DNA of 64,000 nt, taken from positions 69,412,421 through 69,476,420 of the forward strand of contig NC_077246.1 in the NCBI RefSeq assembly GCF_947179165.1. Reading direction: 5' to 3'. The position numbers and the translations under genes were made by a program. The stretch is from Solanum dulcamara. Its lineage: Eukaryota; Streptophyta; Magnoliopsida; Solanales; Solanaceae. Of the stretch, positions 1 to 11,934 are shown in pieces. Under the pieces are notes generated by a model. The model did not search any database, was not told the DNA's origin, and was given only the letters and a program-made list of their open reading frames with translations. Numbering within the stretch: the first letter of the stretch is position 1; the number at the start of each line of letters is the position of its first letter.

Positions 1-125
1 GTTTACTTTCTAGATTGAGTTTGTCGCACCGAGCTTGCCTAATGCGGATTACCTCTCGTGTGTGGTTTGCGATATAGGAGCGGGGGGTTTACCCTGTGCG
101 CATTTAAAGGGTTCCCTTGTTACAA
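1..125 (+). repeat. 3' part of a SolS-type SINE, cut by the window edge
   Basis: The text running from 'ttgtcgcaccgagcttgcc' to 'gcgatataggagcggggg' resembles the 3' body of tRNA-derived SINEs that are abundant in Solanaceae. A loosely similar stretch, with A-box-like and B-box-like words, lies at 58261-58400. The 5' end lies outside the window, so no target-site duplication can be checked. Family assignment is from memory. Confidence 0.4.
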
Positions 126-510
126 GTATTCTGTCATTCTTAATCAGAAGTTTCATATATATCTGAATAATGTGTATCATTGATAATAAGTATCGCGATG
201 AAGTACGTGATCAATATTTTATCATTCTTACTCAAAAATTTTATATTCGAATATTAAATACAAAATAACTGTTATTATAAAGCGGTCTGCCTTATAAAAA
301 AAATTGATGCAAATTTTAATTTAATTTAATTTTAATATAACCGAAAATCGAATGAGAAAAAAAAAAGATTATTCTCTAATCTATCTTATTAGGTCAAACA
401 AGTGATTGTGAATCATATTCCACACAAAGCCTACTTTGGCTACTAAGAGTATGCCTAATTTCCACACAAAAACTCTTAAGTTCTCCTTGTCTTAACTTTT
501 ACTTTATTGC

Positions 511-900
511 ATTTTTTTTTTTTTTTTTTTTTTTTTTGGGAACAGACCATACACGAGGCTCCCACCTCTCATGCGCGGCCAGGAGTTGAGCCGCTCACCC
601 CCAAGCTGTATTATACATAAAAATAGAAAGATACACGGAGGGGGGCATAAACCTAACTTCCAATCCTATGGTGGTTCATAAGCCGATATTCCTAATAAGG
701 TCAATCAGCTCATCCCCGATACAAGCACACAAAAAAGGGTCCTAGAAACTATGCACCTAAAGGAGAGGACTCCTCTCGATACAAAGAAACTAGAAAAACA
801 TAAATAAGGGAGACTCTCCCTTTACATAGTAAAGGAAAAATCTAAATATAAAAGGAGATAATCTTCATAAAAGCTATATTGCATTAAAATCACTAAACAA
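511..900 (-). mobile_element. Minus-strand retroposon remnant with poly(T)
   Basis: A run of about 26 T at 512-537 is followed by a non-AT-rich block up to about 880 ('gaggctcccacctctcatg' and onward). Read on the minus strand this is a sequence ending in poly(A), the usual layout of a LINE or other retroposon tail. No coding part is recognisable, and the 5' end is not defined. Confidence 0.4.
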
Positions 901-959
901 TCATCAACAACAAAATAATCACCACAATAATTAAATATTTACAAGAAAATCACTAAATA

Positions 960-1310
960 GTGTTTTATAAATAAAATGTTATTCAAACTCAGGGGTAGAG
1001 TTTAAAGGGCGAAAAATATTTATCTGAATCATCCTTCTCGCTAGAAAAATCACATCATATATGCAAAAAATAAATAAATATGTATATGGTAGATATTGAA
1101 AATAAAAATAATGAAAATACTTCTGAGGTTTCTCAAATATTTTTTTATTAAATAATATGAAGGATATTTTTATAAGTAAATAATTTTTTTTAAAATATCA
1201 TGCAATATACGTTATTTTTCATATAATAAATCAAATAATCAATAAAAAATAACATCAAAATAACTAATCACAGTATAACTGATCTGTATCGTAGCATATC
1301 TCCAAACCAA
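960..1310. repeat. MITE-like dispersed repeat, copy 1
   Basis: The block containing 'gcaatatacgttat', 'aatcaataaaaaataacatc' and 'aaaataactaatcaca' reappears with the same order of words at 7870-8110. This indicates a short dispersed AT-rich repeat. Terminal repeats were not delimited. Confidence 0.35.
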
Positions 1311-3531
1311 ACAAACCTAAGTAGTGACGTTTAAGGATTAAACTAGCTGGCTAGTCGAAGATATTCATTCCAACTCTTTCAATTAATTTTTTTAATATAT
1401 ACATAAAATAAAAGTTGAATTCTCTTGATTATTGTGATTTTGACACGTGTGGTCGTAGTAATAGTGGTGTACCATGACTCATAGATTATATTATATGACT
1501 TAGGCTTTAACTAAATATTAATTACATGAAAGGGTCAAATTAGTGAAGACCCATTCCATATAACATTAATGCTTAATTTGACAATTTCATTGGTTGACTA
1601 AGTTTATTTTTTGAGGGTTTAAATAATGTTTCATTTCAAATAGGTCATAACTATATTTATAAAGTATTTATACTATTCTTGTTGATTCACTTTCATGTAA
1701 CATAATAATTTGATTGAATATGAAGTATAAGCAAAAAAAAGGATTTTTAAAACTTGTAATTTTAAATATGTCATGAGTTTATATAATTATAAAAGCATAT
1801 TATTAAATAATAGCTTAAATTTATAATTATCTTATAAGTAATTGGATTCTGTCACTCTGTCCTTAAAACGCAAACGCCTTTTTTTTCTTTACAAAAAGAA
1901 AAAGAAATAAATTTATATGTACTTTTTTCTTTTATTATTGGCTCATCTTTTAGCCGTCTAGTGACATATACCATAGTACGAATTAATTTTTTTAATTTTT
2001 TAAAAATAAGTATTTATTTTTTCTTTTCATTTTCTCTTCTTTTTTTTAATAGTTACTTTTTGCCTATTCGTCCCTTTTTCTTAATGGCTTTTTATTTATA
2101 TTTTCTCCAACTTCTTTCCTTTCTTTTTATTATCTTTCGTACTGAAATTTTGTTTTTTATAATTTTGGGTAAACTGTTAAATGGTTGGATTATAAAAATC
2201 ATGATTAGGTAGATTTGTACTTTGATGTTTAATTTAATGATTTTAATGGTGTGAATTTTATTAATAACGTGCTTACATTTAACAACATTAATACTTCTAA
2301 TTATTCACTAATTAAGTCTATTAAGTAGCCATATATCAATTTTTATCCAAATGACCCCTGAGTTGATTGTAAGGTTACCGTCATTTCCATTTTAATGAAA
2401 TTTTAAAAATTTAAGTTCCATTCACTTAAAACTTTTATTTATGTAAGTGTTTGCACATGTGATTTAAGATCACAATATTTAATCAACGTGAAAAGATTGT
2501 TCGTATCATGTGAAATAATTATGTTAAAGAATATACTTATTATTGTCGTTAATTAGTCGATCTTTATAAAATTACGTATATATGAAAGTTTGTAATTGTG
2601 AGCATTTATTTATCAAAAGGAATAAAATTTTAATTAATACGACATCTTAGAATAATCTGATATTTTGTTTATGAAATATAATAAATATTGAATTCGTTTG
2701 ATATTGTATCTTGTTCCAGTACTACTCAAGTCCATATATTCAACAATAATGATATTTATGGACGAAACTAGGGTGACGGAAAAAAAATCAACCAAACTTT
2801 CTTTGAAAATTAATACATTATATATTTAAGATCAAATTCTTTTTATGTATATATGATAAAAGTTAAACTCGCGTATTCTGATTCAGTAACGTGTGGTCGT
2901 CATAGTAGTGGACCATGACTCATGGTCTATGTGGCATTGCTTTAGGAGTCATTTTTGTTGGTGCGATAAGAATAATAATCTGCTAATAAAATATAAAATT
3001 ATTTTATCTCCCATTTATTTATGAATATTAATTAATCCAAATTATTTTATCTCACCATTTTACTAAAATAATGAAATTAGCTTTTTTCGTATAATAAAAT
3101 AACATAGTCAATCTCATCAAATATTTTTATCTATCTCATCTCGTATATATACGATCCCTAGAACTAGTGATGACCTAATATTAATGTTTTGACAATTTCA
3201 TTGGTTAGATAGGTATGAGCACGTTGAAAATGTATGTTTTTTAGGGTTTAAATATCGTCTGATTTCAAATAGGTCATAAAGTACTTATATTATTGTATTT
3301 CTTTTACTTTATGTGACATATATGAAATAGCAAAATATTAATAAAATTTATAATTTTAAATACGTGATGAGATTTTATACTAAAATAAAATTAAAGTTTG
3401 AAGTTTATTGTTTTTATATTTATCTGAAGTTAATAATTAAATATATATATTAATTTTTTTAATATATATATACCAAAATTAAGCCAAAAAAATACCAAGT
3501 ACACATGAAACCATAATTATATGTAATGACC
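1311..3531. other. AT-rich intergenic DNA with an internal duplication
   Basis: No gene is recognisable. Two stretches match each other: about 1430-1700 and about 2880-3300 share 'cgtgtggtcgt', 'accatgactcat', 'gacaatttcattggtt' and 'tttcaaataggtcataa' in the same order. Part of the interval (2215-2400) also matches 7315-7540. Small ORFs here are T-rich chance frames. Confidence 0.5.
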
Positions 3532-5203
3532 CGTTAGATCATTTTGAGAATGAGTCACATCTCTTTCATAAAAAAACCCTTTCGTAAATGTACAATGAAA
3601 TTTTGGACTATTTAATAACTACAGTTATTTAGTTGAGGGATAACTTTAAATAATTAATTTAGTTGGTGGACTAAATTTATAGTTTATTTAATATCTTATA
3701 TCACTTTATTTATTAAAATAAAATAGTAGGATTGAGTACTTTAGGTTCACAATTATTTATAAAAGAAAGAAAATAACAAGAAATCGATCAGGAAGAACTC
3801 ACCAGTGCGGCAACTAAGCAAAGAGAGGTTGTGAGTTTCTTTAGGATTTCAGTTACGATTTTTGTCACATTATATTTCTTTTAATTATCACATTATAATT
3901 CAAGTTTTGATATATTGAGATATATAATTTAATATTAGATATATTATATTATATGAATACTATTAGAGCTATGATATTGGAGGAATTAAGGCTTAACCCT
4001 AGGCTTGAATTTAAGAAATATGAGACTTGATAAATTAAGTGGCATCAGGATTGAAAATGTGATTATAGATTTGGGTGAGTCTCTGCGTCTAGGCTAAACA
4101 TATAGTAATATATGTGATGTTAGTTTCAAAATCTTATTATGATTATTTATTTGATTAGATTATGGTGTTTTGGATACTGTTCTGAAAGGGAAGGTTCAAG
4201 TTCCGGAGTGATTGCTTAATTATTTAAGGTAATTGAATTTCTAAACCTCAATTTAAGCTTCAAGTGCTTAAAATGAAAATTGAATTGAGTTATTGACTGT
4301 ATGATTGATCTTAAAAATAGAGATGATGGTATAAAATGACAATCTAATGACGTGTATTGGTGGGATCGATGTGATGAGATTATTGACTTATTGCACTGGT
4401 TCTGATATACTATGATGAGACTGGAATGATATGAAACAAAGGGGTCGGGCACACGCTCCGTGGCAGGTTACATGGACAGAAATGTCCCCTATAAATTCCG
4501 GACTATGATTCAGCGGATGTGTACCGATAGGACATACATGCATCACTTCATTGTATTGCATTGCACCTTTATGATATTTGTGAATTTGTGTTTACCCCTT
4601 TATTGCTATGTATATGGTGAACTTGACTTGATATGATTCATTTGATGAGGCTATTGATGAGTATTCGTAGACTGTATTATTGTACAAGTGTAGAGTTGGA
4701 CTGGTTTTATGCAGGTTGCTGTGAAGGAGGTTCGATTGGGAGGACATGAGTATTTGTATCTATTGAGCTTTGCTTAGTTCAGTTGTCCACTTGCTGAGTA
4801 CAGTGTTGTTTAGTACTCACCCCTTATTTTTATACTTGTGTAGGTTGTGAGCCCGGACTTGCTTGATCTCCTAGTGTTTCCTACCACATCTGAGACTATC
4901 ATTTCGAGTGTTGAGGTAGCTGTTACATCCATCTAGCGGACACCTCTTACTCTTTTATTATGTTTTAGTCTTATTCTAGAGACAAAGACATTGTGACTGT
5001 TCCTTTCATACTTCGGTAATGTATTAGTGAATTGTACACGTGACAACCAGTCTTAAGGGATTTTGAGATTATTTACTTGTTTTTTACTAAGTTAAACCTT
5101 ATTTTATCTCATTTACTTCCCATTTAATTTTTGTTGGGTTTTAAGCTAACTTGTCTCGGTGGGTTGAAATGAGTGACATCACACCCGAATTCGGATCGTG
5201 ATA
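3532..5203. mobile_element. Solo LTR, Ty3/gypsy-like
   Basis: The element begins TGTAATGACCCG and ends with 'ggatcgtgata'. A perfect 5-bp direct repeat, TTATA, lies at 3527-3531 and 5204-5208. The terminal words, a start with 'TGTAATGACCCG' and an end with 'cccgaattcggatcgtga', are those I associate with a common gypsy-type LTR of Solanaceae. Length is 1672 bp, and no internal gag-pol or second LTR is present, so it is a solo LTR left by LTR-LTR recombination. The last two bases are TA rather than CA, as expected after deamination of a methylated C. Confidence 0.75.
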
Positions 5204-5208
5204 TTATA

Positions 5209-6092
5209 GGTCTTTGCAACCGCCCTTTGTTTTTTAATAATTATAATTAAAGTATAATATTAAGTGTTAATTACTATTTTTAATATAGACTAATAAAAAA
5301 ACACGCATATTCAATTTATCATTATTTTTTCCGCCCTTCTTCATTCTACCAATATACTACTAGGATCGTTTGGTTGCATTGCATAATTTATAAGAATAAG
5401 CTATTTATTTATAGAAATATGTTTTACCTTATTTATTAGTGAAAAAAGGAGTTTGGGGGATCTAAGAAATATTTTTGTCATCTTTATTATTTTATTCCAA
5501 AATAACTAATAGTGATTCTTCTCGATATTAATTGTTATTTCTAATATAACTTATCGTCTAAATATTTTATTATAAAGAAAAAAGTAGTACCACCTATTAT
5601 TTCTAACTTTAACATTCCTTTTGGTTTCTTTTCACCTACGTTTAGTACTTCTATTACATCATATGATTTTTATATTTACGAGACACAAGTGAAATGTGCT
5701 TCTATTTTTATATTATCGTTTTTGCAAATTACCTTTATTTTATTCTTATTCTTTTTTGTATATAACATATTCCTTTTGGTCTATACTCTCTACTTTTTAT
5801 CTTCCTTTTTTCCTACTACTATTACTTTTTGGCCTCTACCAAAGTATCTTATTTCTTATTCTTCCGTTTTGGGTTACATGATAATATTTTTTATAATTTA
5901 TTTTTAAAAAATGATAATTTTCTAAAGTTTTATAAATAATTTAACTTAGATTATCATTTTATTCTTAATAAAAATATTTTACAGTCAAATAAATACCTTC
6001 AAATGTTTACTTCTGCACTTTTGTATTATCTTTTAAAATCTATTGTATTTCCTTTTTAAAAATCTGCTTTGAACTGCTTTATTTGAATCGAG
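5209..6092. other. AT-rich intergenic DNA, nothing recognisable
   Basis: T-rich stretches (for example 5690-5880) give chance ORFs. Their base composition resembles the T-rich block at 2000-2200. No splice-consistent coding sequence or terminal repeats were seen. Confidence 0.5.
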
Positions 6093-6541
6093 AGTCTGTT
6101 GAGTCTACTGAGTATACATACATCCACTTGTGAAATTATGCTGACACAAACATTGAAAGTCTGTTGAGTCTACTGAGTATACCTACATCTACTTATGAAA
6201 TTACGTTGACATAAACACCAAGAGTCTGTTGAGTCTACTGAGTATACATACATCCACTTGTGAAATTACGCTGACACAAACATTGAAAGTCTGTTGAGTC
6301 TACTGAGTATACCTACATCTACTTATGAAATTACGTTGACATAAACACCAAGAGTCTGTTGAGTCTACTGAGTATACATACATCCACTTGTGAAATTACG
6401 CTGACACAAACATTGAAAGTCTGTTAAGTCTACTGAGTATACCTACATCTACTTATGAAATTACGTTGACATAAACACCAAGAATCTATTGAGTCTACTG
6501 AATATAAGTATATCCACTTATGAAATTATATTGACATAAAT
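6093..6541. repeat. 65-bp tandem repeat array with alternating A/B units
   Basis: Seven units start at 6093, 6158, 6223, 6288, 6353, 6418 and 6483, each exactly 65 bp apart and each opening with a variant of 'agtctgttgagtctactga'. Units alternate between two versions: A has 'catccacttgtgaaatt' and B has 'catctacttatgaaatt'. The real period is therefore a 130-bp A+B dimer. The last unit is the most decayed. There are no unique spacers, so it is not CRISPR-like. Confidence 0.9.
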
Positions 6542-9500
6542 AGCCTTTTTCTTTCCTTAAAAATAATAAAAAGAAGGGAAAATGCTCATTATGCCATCGA
6601 ACAAAATAAATATAATGACATTGTATTTTTACGTGAAAAATATTTGACTCATAAAGATAAATAATCAAGACTTATACTTCTGTTGAATTTCTCCCAACTT
6701 TACAAAATTTATGAGTCTCAACAAAATTCAGTTTTCAAAGTCTTGCAAGCGAGAAACTAATTCTAATATCTAAACTTTAACAACTAACCAGATCGTCGTC
6801 GAACCCTCTTCAAAGTTATCCCAACTTGAGGCTAACTTAAGCAAAAGATTGATCCCTGCGCAATTGTCCAATAATAATAATAAGTTACAACTCAATCGAA
6901 CTTTTTAATACATAGTAGATAGAATCAAAGACCGTAAGACAATTCAGAATACTGAAACATAGTAGCTAGAATAAAAGACCGTAAGACAACTCAGAATACT
7001 GAACCGTATGTTTTTAACTTGGTTCAAAAATTTTTTTTGTGTCTTTACCGATTATCAAAAATTTACTAAATCCAAGAGATCACAATTAATTCAAATTCGC
7101 GTTGTCTCAATTATTTCATCTCAAACTTCTTTCATTTCCCCTTTTTTATTCCTTAATGATGTTTCCAAGGGGAAATATTTTTTTAAAAAAAATTATCAAA
7201 TTATATATATATATATTATATAAATTTATTTATAGTGATCTTATAAATAAAACATCAAAATACACTAGACACATATGTTTTTTTCCTTTAAAAATAACAA
7301 AAAATATTAATCATGACTAGATGGATTTGTACTAAAATGTTTAACTTTTATTGGAGTGGATTAAAAGTTCAATCCAGCCAATCGTTTCATTGTAATCTAT
7401 TTAATTTTATTAGCAAGGTACATTTAGCAGAAACATTAATAATTCTAATTATTCACTAATTAAGTAGCCATCTACTATTAGCTTACCAAAAATGACCCTT
7501 GGATTTCTTGTAAGGTTACACAACCAATTAAAACTTTTAGGTGGAGTTAGATTTTACAAAAATTCTTGAAAAATATTTAATAGTATATGTGATGGATTCA
7601 CTTAATTAATAAATATATTAATTCAATGCACCCTTTAATGTACATTTATACATCCTATAAATAAAATGGTGACTTCAGAAGTCGTTTGGGATGTTGGACA
7701 AACATAAATAATTTTAAAATAAAAATTATTGTATTTCTTGTTTGATTACTAATTTTAACATGAGTCGTATTAAGATTAATAATTAATAAGCTATTCATGT
7801 TAGAGGATGGAATAATAAACATCCAAATTAATTATTCTAGCCAAAGAATAGGATAATGATATCGGGATTGATTATCTTGAGATAAAATAATAAAAATGAC
7901 AAAAATATAATTGAGGTCTCTCAAACGTTTTTTTTTCCGAGTAAATAATGAGGAATGTATTTTTGCAAACAAACAACTACTTGTTAAAAAATATGCAATG
8001 CATATTATGTTTATATTTTATAAATACAAAAAAACAAATAGTCAATAAAAAATAATATCAGAATAGCTAATCCAAACATAAATTATCTTATTTATTTGCA
8101 CTTGATAAAAATCTTAATTTTAATTATTTAAATCTCGATCATTATGTAAATATATTTTTGTAAAGATTGAATTTTAATCACCCAATATTTTAACCATCAA
8201 GTGCATTCTTGTAATGCTACAACCACTTAATGAATTGCAATAGATAAATATGATGAAGATCTGCAACAAAATCTCAATATTATTAAGTGTTTATTCAAGA
8301 ATTTTTATAATCAAACATAAAATAAAAATTTAAATGTAAAATTAAATTTGGCAATATCCATCGAATTATTATATTCCGTCCATACTATTTTATGTGAAAG
8401 TATTTAAATGTATATAATTTTAAAAAGAATTTTTTTTGAGACTTTTGTGCCCATGAAATTTTCGTGTTTATAAAAAATTGTCATGAAAGGCAATGTTTAT
8501 GCATATAATATAAAAAAAATGTACCATTATTTTTTTAGATGAGATTTTGGTATATCATAATGGAGGTGCTTCATGACATGTGGTTTAATGAAATTTAAAG
8601 ATAAAGAACTTATCTTTCTTTTTCAGATAATTCTTTTTTGATTTAATATTTGATGTACAATATTTATATCAAGGCAAAGTTATATACAAATTGCTTCCTA
8701 AATAAGAGGAATTTCGTAAGTAAAATTCGAACTTAAAATCTAATGAAGAAAGACTTATCAACACTCCAACACAAACCTTCAATTATAAGAAATTTTGGTA
8801 TATTATAGTGGAGATGCTTTAACATGTGGTTTATTGAGCTTTAAAGATTAGAAGAGAACTTCTATGGTGCAAGTAAATAACGATATACATAACTTTTGTA
8901 CACGTATATATTAACTTTTTGTAAAGTTCATGCATGATAAGATGTATCTTTAAATTGTTTCATTTTTTATAGTCAGACATGTTTATTATATTTTTTTCTA
9001 CTCGACATTCAATATTTGTGTTGATATTTGATTGAATTCAATATTCACACGTTATAGAATTTATTTATAATATCCGACGTTCTAAATTTAGATTCGTGTA
9101 TTGCATGGCTAATTTATGATAAGAGCAATGCTCTTCCTACAATTGTTTATTTCATTTTTAAGGAGTCGAGATAGTTAATTAACCTAAATATGGTTTTTTT
9201 CATGAAGATGCCGTGTCATTTTCATGTTGTAGCGTTTTTAAAGTTTGGTGCCATTTGTCTTATTAGGTTTATAGTATTTAGAAATGCTTTTATAAAATAT
9301 TTTTAGAGAACAATTTTGTGATTTTGAATTAATTTTTTTATAGTTTAATATAAATTGTTGAGTTATACTATTTTCGAAAATAATTAGTTGTTTTGTGAAT
9401 TTGATTTTAAGTTTGATGCTTCCTCTTAAAAACAAAAATAATTTGGTTTCTAATCCAACAAAAAAAAAAACTAATTTATAAAAAAAATTCAATTTTTTTC

Positions 9501-10534
9501 CATTTGAAGTGAGGCTTCAACGTGCTATACACCCCTAGCTAATTTATAGAATTATTTTTCTATTCTAAATAAAAATTGCTTCTTCTTTATTTTTTAGGAG
9601 AATTTTCTAATCAATCCGATCCCAATAGGATTATTCATCAATTTGTTGTTCAAATGAATTGGTCTTTAATTTAATTTATGTCTTTCATAATATAATTTTT
9701 TCGCAGGATATAAATTTCTATTTTCATATCATATAATATCGCCATAAATTATGTTAGTCATGACTTTAGTTTTTTAAAAATTATGTCTTCTCACTAGACA
9801 TAAGTTCGATTGCTAAATGACAAAAATCAAAGACTTACTCATTTGAAGGAAAAAACGTACAATTTTATGTTCACCGACATTTCTTTTCTAAAAAAGATAC
9901 ATCTAAACACATTTTCATTAATTTTTTTCCCAACATAAACCATTTTAATCTTGAACCTAAGACATTGGGCCAAGGCCCAATGCTTATACTCTTTGACTAG
10001 GGGCAAGGGCCCAAGGGCCCAAGTAATCGATTTGAGGATCGCTATTTAAGTTATAACCAAGTCTATAAATTTTCGTAAGTTTAATCAATTCAAAAGTAAC
10101 TTTAGATTTTCGAGATAGAAGTTGAAGAAAACCCGCATTTGGTATATTGCTTGTGTCAGCAAATTTTACTCATTGTCTGATTTTGGCTTGATTATGTCGA
10201 ACTTCAAACATTTTTCTTAGAAGTTTAACTTGACATGTGTATTTGAACTTTGTAACTTATCTATTTCATTTCACTCGTAATATTTTTATTTTATTTCATT
10301 CACGATACCTCAATTTAATTTATTCCTTATCTGTACAAAATAATATAAAAGAATTATAGGAATTTACAATATGCTAACCAGAAAATGAAAATTATTTTTG
10401 GATGTAAATTTTTTAAACAAGTGACTATATCTTAAATGATGTTATGCAAAGAGGCTATCCTATGAAATTAGTTCGTAGAACTATGATGATGTTCAAATTA
10501 TGTAAATATATCTTTTTAGTTCATTATTTAAATT
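6542..10534. other. Gene-free AT-rich DNA with dispersed repeats
   Basis: No gene was recognised. The interval holds a second copy (7315-7540) of the block at 2215-2400, a second copy (7870-8110) of the MITE-like repeat at 960-1310, and an approximately 80-bp direct repeat at about 8535 and 8790 (shared words 'attttggtatat' and 'acatgtggttta'). A GC-richer patch near 9965-10020 repeats 'aaggcccaa' but has no recognisable identity. Confidence 0.5.
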
Positions 10535-11007
10535 TTAGGGATAATTATTGTTATATCTTAAAAAAAAATTATTTACTATTGGATATCCAATTACTTTCAT
10601 ACCCCTTATTTTTAACTATTTTGCATATTTTATACCATGATAGTATATAATTTACTCTGATTGTATCAAACAGTTTCGCTAAAGCTCCGTTGATGGCATA
10701 AAAAAGAAACTACTTGATAAATTGCTTGATACCATTAAAGTATAATATACTCTGATTGTATCAAAGAGGAACAAGGGAAGGAGCACTAGCATAAATACAT
10801 ATTTGATAACATGAGAGTATATATATACTCTGATGGTATCAAGAGAGAAGAGACAGTGCTTCAGCGAAATTGCTTGATACCAATATACTCTGATGGTATA
10901 AAAGAGGAGCAGTAGTGCTGACGTCATATGCGAAATTAAAATGAAAAAAAGTAAAGTAAGAGGGTAAATAGTTTCACAATTGGTCTATTAGGTGTAATTT
11001 TCCCTAA
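10535..11007. mobile_element. Palindrome-rich MITE-like element, copy 1
   Basis: Ends are near-inverted: TTAGGGATAATT at 10535 and AATTTTCCCTAA ending at 11007. Inside lie four A/T-centred imperfect palindromes built from TTGATACCAT and ATACTCTGATGGTATCAA half-sites (near 10635, 10720, 10800 and 10880), spaced by about 60-80 bp. The same half-sites recur in the element at about 56310-56700. No ORF is present, and the target-site duplication is unclear. Confidence 0.6.
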
Positions 11008-11781
11008 TTTTTATTCTTAATTTTAATAATTGTGTAAATATAATCATTAACAAATTATCATTTCAGATAATAGTAGATTGGGTGTGATGCTTACTCATAT
11101 ATCATTGAATTTGATAAAAAATTATTATAATGTCATCTAATATTTGCAATAGTTTATAAATTTTTAGTGAAAAGTCTAATGGTCTTTTATAAGATTTTGA
11201 ATCTACTCAAAATGAATCTTTAGATTATGATCCAAAAAATTTAGAAGTTGCAAGATAAATAAAAACAATACTTACCGATAGATAAAATTGACAATTGCGA
11301 ATTAAGATTACTGTCCGATGACTTTGGCCTCATGCTAATTTGACATACACGGGATAATTGCACAAATATCCGCTTTTAGAGTCGTCATTTAGTTTTATCT
11401 ACGTTTAATTTTTTTTTTGTGAGTTTATTTGTTGTAGAACAATTCAGACGTACCCGATTAAAGTTGAAAGTTTGTATCTGATTTCACTAAAAATTTGAAT
11501 TTCAACATTTAAATCTTCTTCAAATAAGCTCAAATTTAAAACATTAATTTCATATATCATAGTCATCCTTAAAACAAATTGTCAAAGCAAACAAATCTAA
11601 CATGATTGAACACCCAAATCTTTTCCAAATAAATTTAAACCTGATACATAAGTTTCATAAATTATAAAAAAAATAAACCTTAATCAGTTTATCAAAACAA
11701 TAACAAATCCAACAAATTTATTTAATACTTTTTAATTTTTTCCATGTATGCCTATACTAAAATCAAAGTGACAAATAATGA
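11008..11781. other. Intergenic DNA upstream of the SIL1-like gene
   Basis: AT-rich sequence with no recognisable gene or repeat ends. The distal part of the promoter of the gene starting at 11935 probably lies here. Nothing more can be supported. Confidence 0.4.
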
Positions 11782-11784
11782 CCA

Positions 11785-11803
11785 CGTGGATGCTTTCAAT
11801 TGG
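11785..11803 (-). promoter_or_regulatory. ER stress response element (ERSE), perfect consensus
   Basis: Read on the minus strand the bases are CCAAT, nine bases, CCACG, which is the exact ERSE consensus CCAAT-N9-CCACG bound by NF-Y plus bZIP factors in the unfolded protein response. The CCACG half overlaps a palindromic G-box (CCACGTGG, 11782-11789). The site is about 130 bp upstream of the ATG at 11935, with a TATA-like run near 11855-11868 between them. It fits the predicted ER role of the gene. Confidence 0.75.
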
Positions 11804-11934
11804 TCCAATTTGTTGGGTTAACGTAATATTTACTTAGCATTTTTTTCTATATAGTATATATATAATAGTCATATACTATATAGTATTAAAACAAAATTAA
11901 TCTATAGAGTATAGAGAGGGCTCAGTAATCAGCA

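Noticed and set aside
1961..2212. 83-residue hydrophobic ORF (and similar at 5689-5907)
   Set aside because: Phe/Leu/Ile content comes from T-rich intergenic DNA; no conserved motif or splice context.
6093..6541. CRISPR-like regular repeats
   Set aside because: Units are contiguous with no unique spacers, in a eukaryotic context; it is a tandem satellite-like array.
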